Below are positions 63,218-64,000 of a stretch of DNA of 64,000 bases, piece by piece. Within the stretch, counting starts at the first letter, position 1; every line of letters begins with the position of its first letter. The notes beneath the pieces were generated by a model, which saw only the letters and a program-made list of their open reading frames with translations, made no database searches and was not told where the DNA came from. Source of the DNA: Mesoflavibacter sp. (lineage in GTDB: Bacteria > Pseudomonadota > Alphaproteobacteria > UBA8366 > Aestuariispiraceae); assembly GCA_017792345.1 (NCBI GenBank), contig CP051228.1, positions 1,178,001 through 1,242,000 on the forward strand. The letters run 5' to 3'. The position numbers and the translations under genes are program-made.

Positions 63218-64000
63218 GATCAGCGTCATCGCGCCCGGCGCGACCATCGGCATTCTGGGCGGCGGCCAATTGGGCCGGATGCTGGCCGTCGCCGCCTCGC
63301 GCCTGGGCTATCGCTGCCATATCTTCGAACCGCAGGCCGATTGCCCGGCCAGCCATGTCGCCGCCCATACCGCCGCCGGTTATGACGACATGGCGGCGCT
63401 GGACGCCTTCGCCGCCGCCGTCGATGTGGTGACGCTGGAATTCGAGAATGTGCCGATCGCGGCCGTGGAACGCCTGGCGCGGCAAGTGCCGGTCCGCCCG
63501 GGCGCCGCCGCCCTGGCCGTGGCGCAGGACCGCGCGGAGGAGAAGGCCTTCCTGAACAAGGCCGGGATCGAAACCGCCCCCTGGGCACCGGTCCTGTCCC
63601 AGGCCGATCTGGAAAACGCCCTTGCCTTCACCGGCCGGCCGGCGGTCCTGAAGACGGCGCGGCTGGGCTATGACGGCAAGGGACAGTCCGCGATCCGGCC
63701 CGACACCGATATCGACGGGCTGTTTGACCGGATGGGCGGCGTCGCCTGTGTCCTGGAAGGCTTCGTCGACTTCGACCTGGAAGTCTCGGTCCTGGCCGCG
63801 CGCGGACTGGACGGCGAGATCGCCTGTTTCGAGACGGTGGAGAACATCCATCGCGATCACATCCTGCACCGCACGCTGGTCCCGGCGCGGGTATCGCCCG
63901 AAATCGACGCCCGGGCGCAGGAAATCGCCCGGCGCACGATCGAGGCGCTGGACTATATCGGGCTGCTGGCGGTGGAGATGTTCGTCTGCGCCGACGGGCG
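63210..64000 (+). CDS. purK: N5-carboxyaminoimidazole ribonucleotide synthase, N-terminal part
   Basis: At least 263 residues, truncated by the window end. It starts with ATG inside the purE 3' end. [22 protein letters not shown] (split: [19 protein letters not shown]) near residue 13 is the PurK pre-ATP-grasp nucleotide fold. [18 protein letters not shown] and [12 protein letters not shown] (about 148-159, ATP-grasp P-loop) follow. The enzyme makes N5-CAIR from AIR, bicarbonate and ATP, the substrate for PurE. The missing C-terminus would carry the rest of the ATP-grasp domain. Confidence 0.95.
   Translation, partial: MSEISVIAPGATIGILGGGQLGRMLAVAASRLGYRCHIFEPQADCPASHVAAHTAAGYDDMAALDAFAAAVDVVTLEFENVPIAAVERLARQVPVRPGAAALAVAQDRAEEKAFLNKAGIETAPWAPVLSQADLENALAFTGRPAVLKTARLGYDGKGQSAIRPDTDIDGLFDRMGGVACVLEGFVDFDLEVSVLAARGLDGEIACFETVENIHRDHILHRTLVPARVSPEIDARAQEIARRTIEALDYIGLLAVEMFVCADG

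Overview
The window is GC-rich chromosomal DNA of a Gram-negative alphaproteobacterium, most likely a free-living aerobic Rhodospirillales-type organism. The lineage is inferred from family content, not from a marker gene: a plant-type glutamate-cysteine ligase, an ETF-beta lysine methyltransferase, DUF4167, a CycM-type membrane cytochrome c, HisN-type histidinol phosphatase, a PAS_5 protein, TIGR02444 and YdcH/DUF465 small proteins. KdsB (LPS), MlaA/MlaC (outer-membrane lipid transport) and UbiA (ubiquinone) fit a Gram-negative respirer. I see no rRNA, tRNA, CRISPR array, transposase or integrase.

Layout. 0-9 kb: SPFH/HflKC membrane-protease regulators, the Mrp/ApbC Fe-S carrier, a tandem-CAP protein, an HpcH/HpaI aldolase, PqiA-like and LysE-like membrane proteins, KdsB and a membrane cytochrome c. 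9-16 kb: histidinol phosphatase and a complete YejABEF-type peptide ABC importer. 16-25 kb: UMF1-type MFS, DapB, two LysR regulators each facing a small gene, SerA, DUF4167 and PrmA. 25-31 kb: a soluble chemotaxis-like signalling protein and a glutathione-dependent formaldehyde detoxification operon (AdhC ... FghA) with a lipid kinase and two unknown genes inside it, plus a divergent histone-deacetylase-family enzyme. 31-39 kb: methionine metabolism (homocysteine methyltransferase, MetY), an EEP nuclease, an EtfB methyltransferase, UbiA, RsmE and GshA. 39-43 kb: a PAS protein followed by two tandem paralogues that look like degenerate GGDEF-EAL proteins. 43-47 kb: alpha/beta hydrolase, an exported caspase-fold protein divergent from a TM-protein/lipoprotein pair, and a cupin. 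47.2-49.6 kb: the one clearly foreign stretch, an AT-rich two-gene cassette (unknown soluble protein plus four-helix membrane protein) between a deleted Fic-gene remnant and uvrD. 49.6-59 kb: UvrD/PcrA, AmtB-GlnK in inverted order, an EamA transporter, a ClC channel, a diguanylate cyclase and a thioesterase. 59-64 kb: MlaA-MlaC, TIGR02444, DUF465, a GGDEF protein with an altered signature motif, and PurE-PurK running off the end.

Most of the window is housekeeping. The best candidates for something undescribed are the AT-rich cassette at 47.8-49.6 kb, the tandem pseudo-GGDEF/EAL pair at 40.2-43.0 kb, and the exported caspase with its divergent envelope partners at 43.9-46.7 kb.
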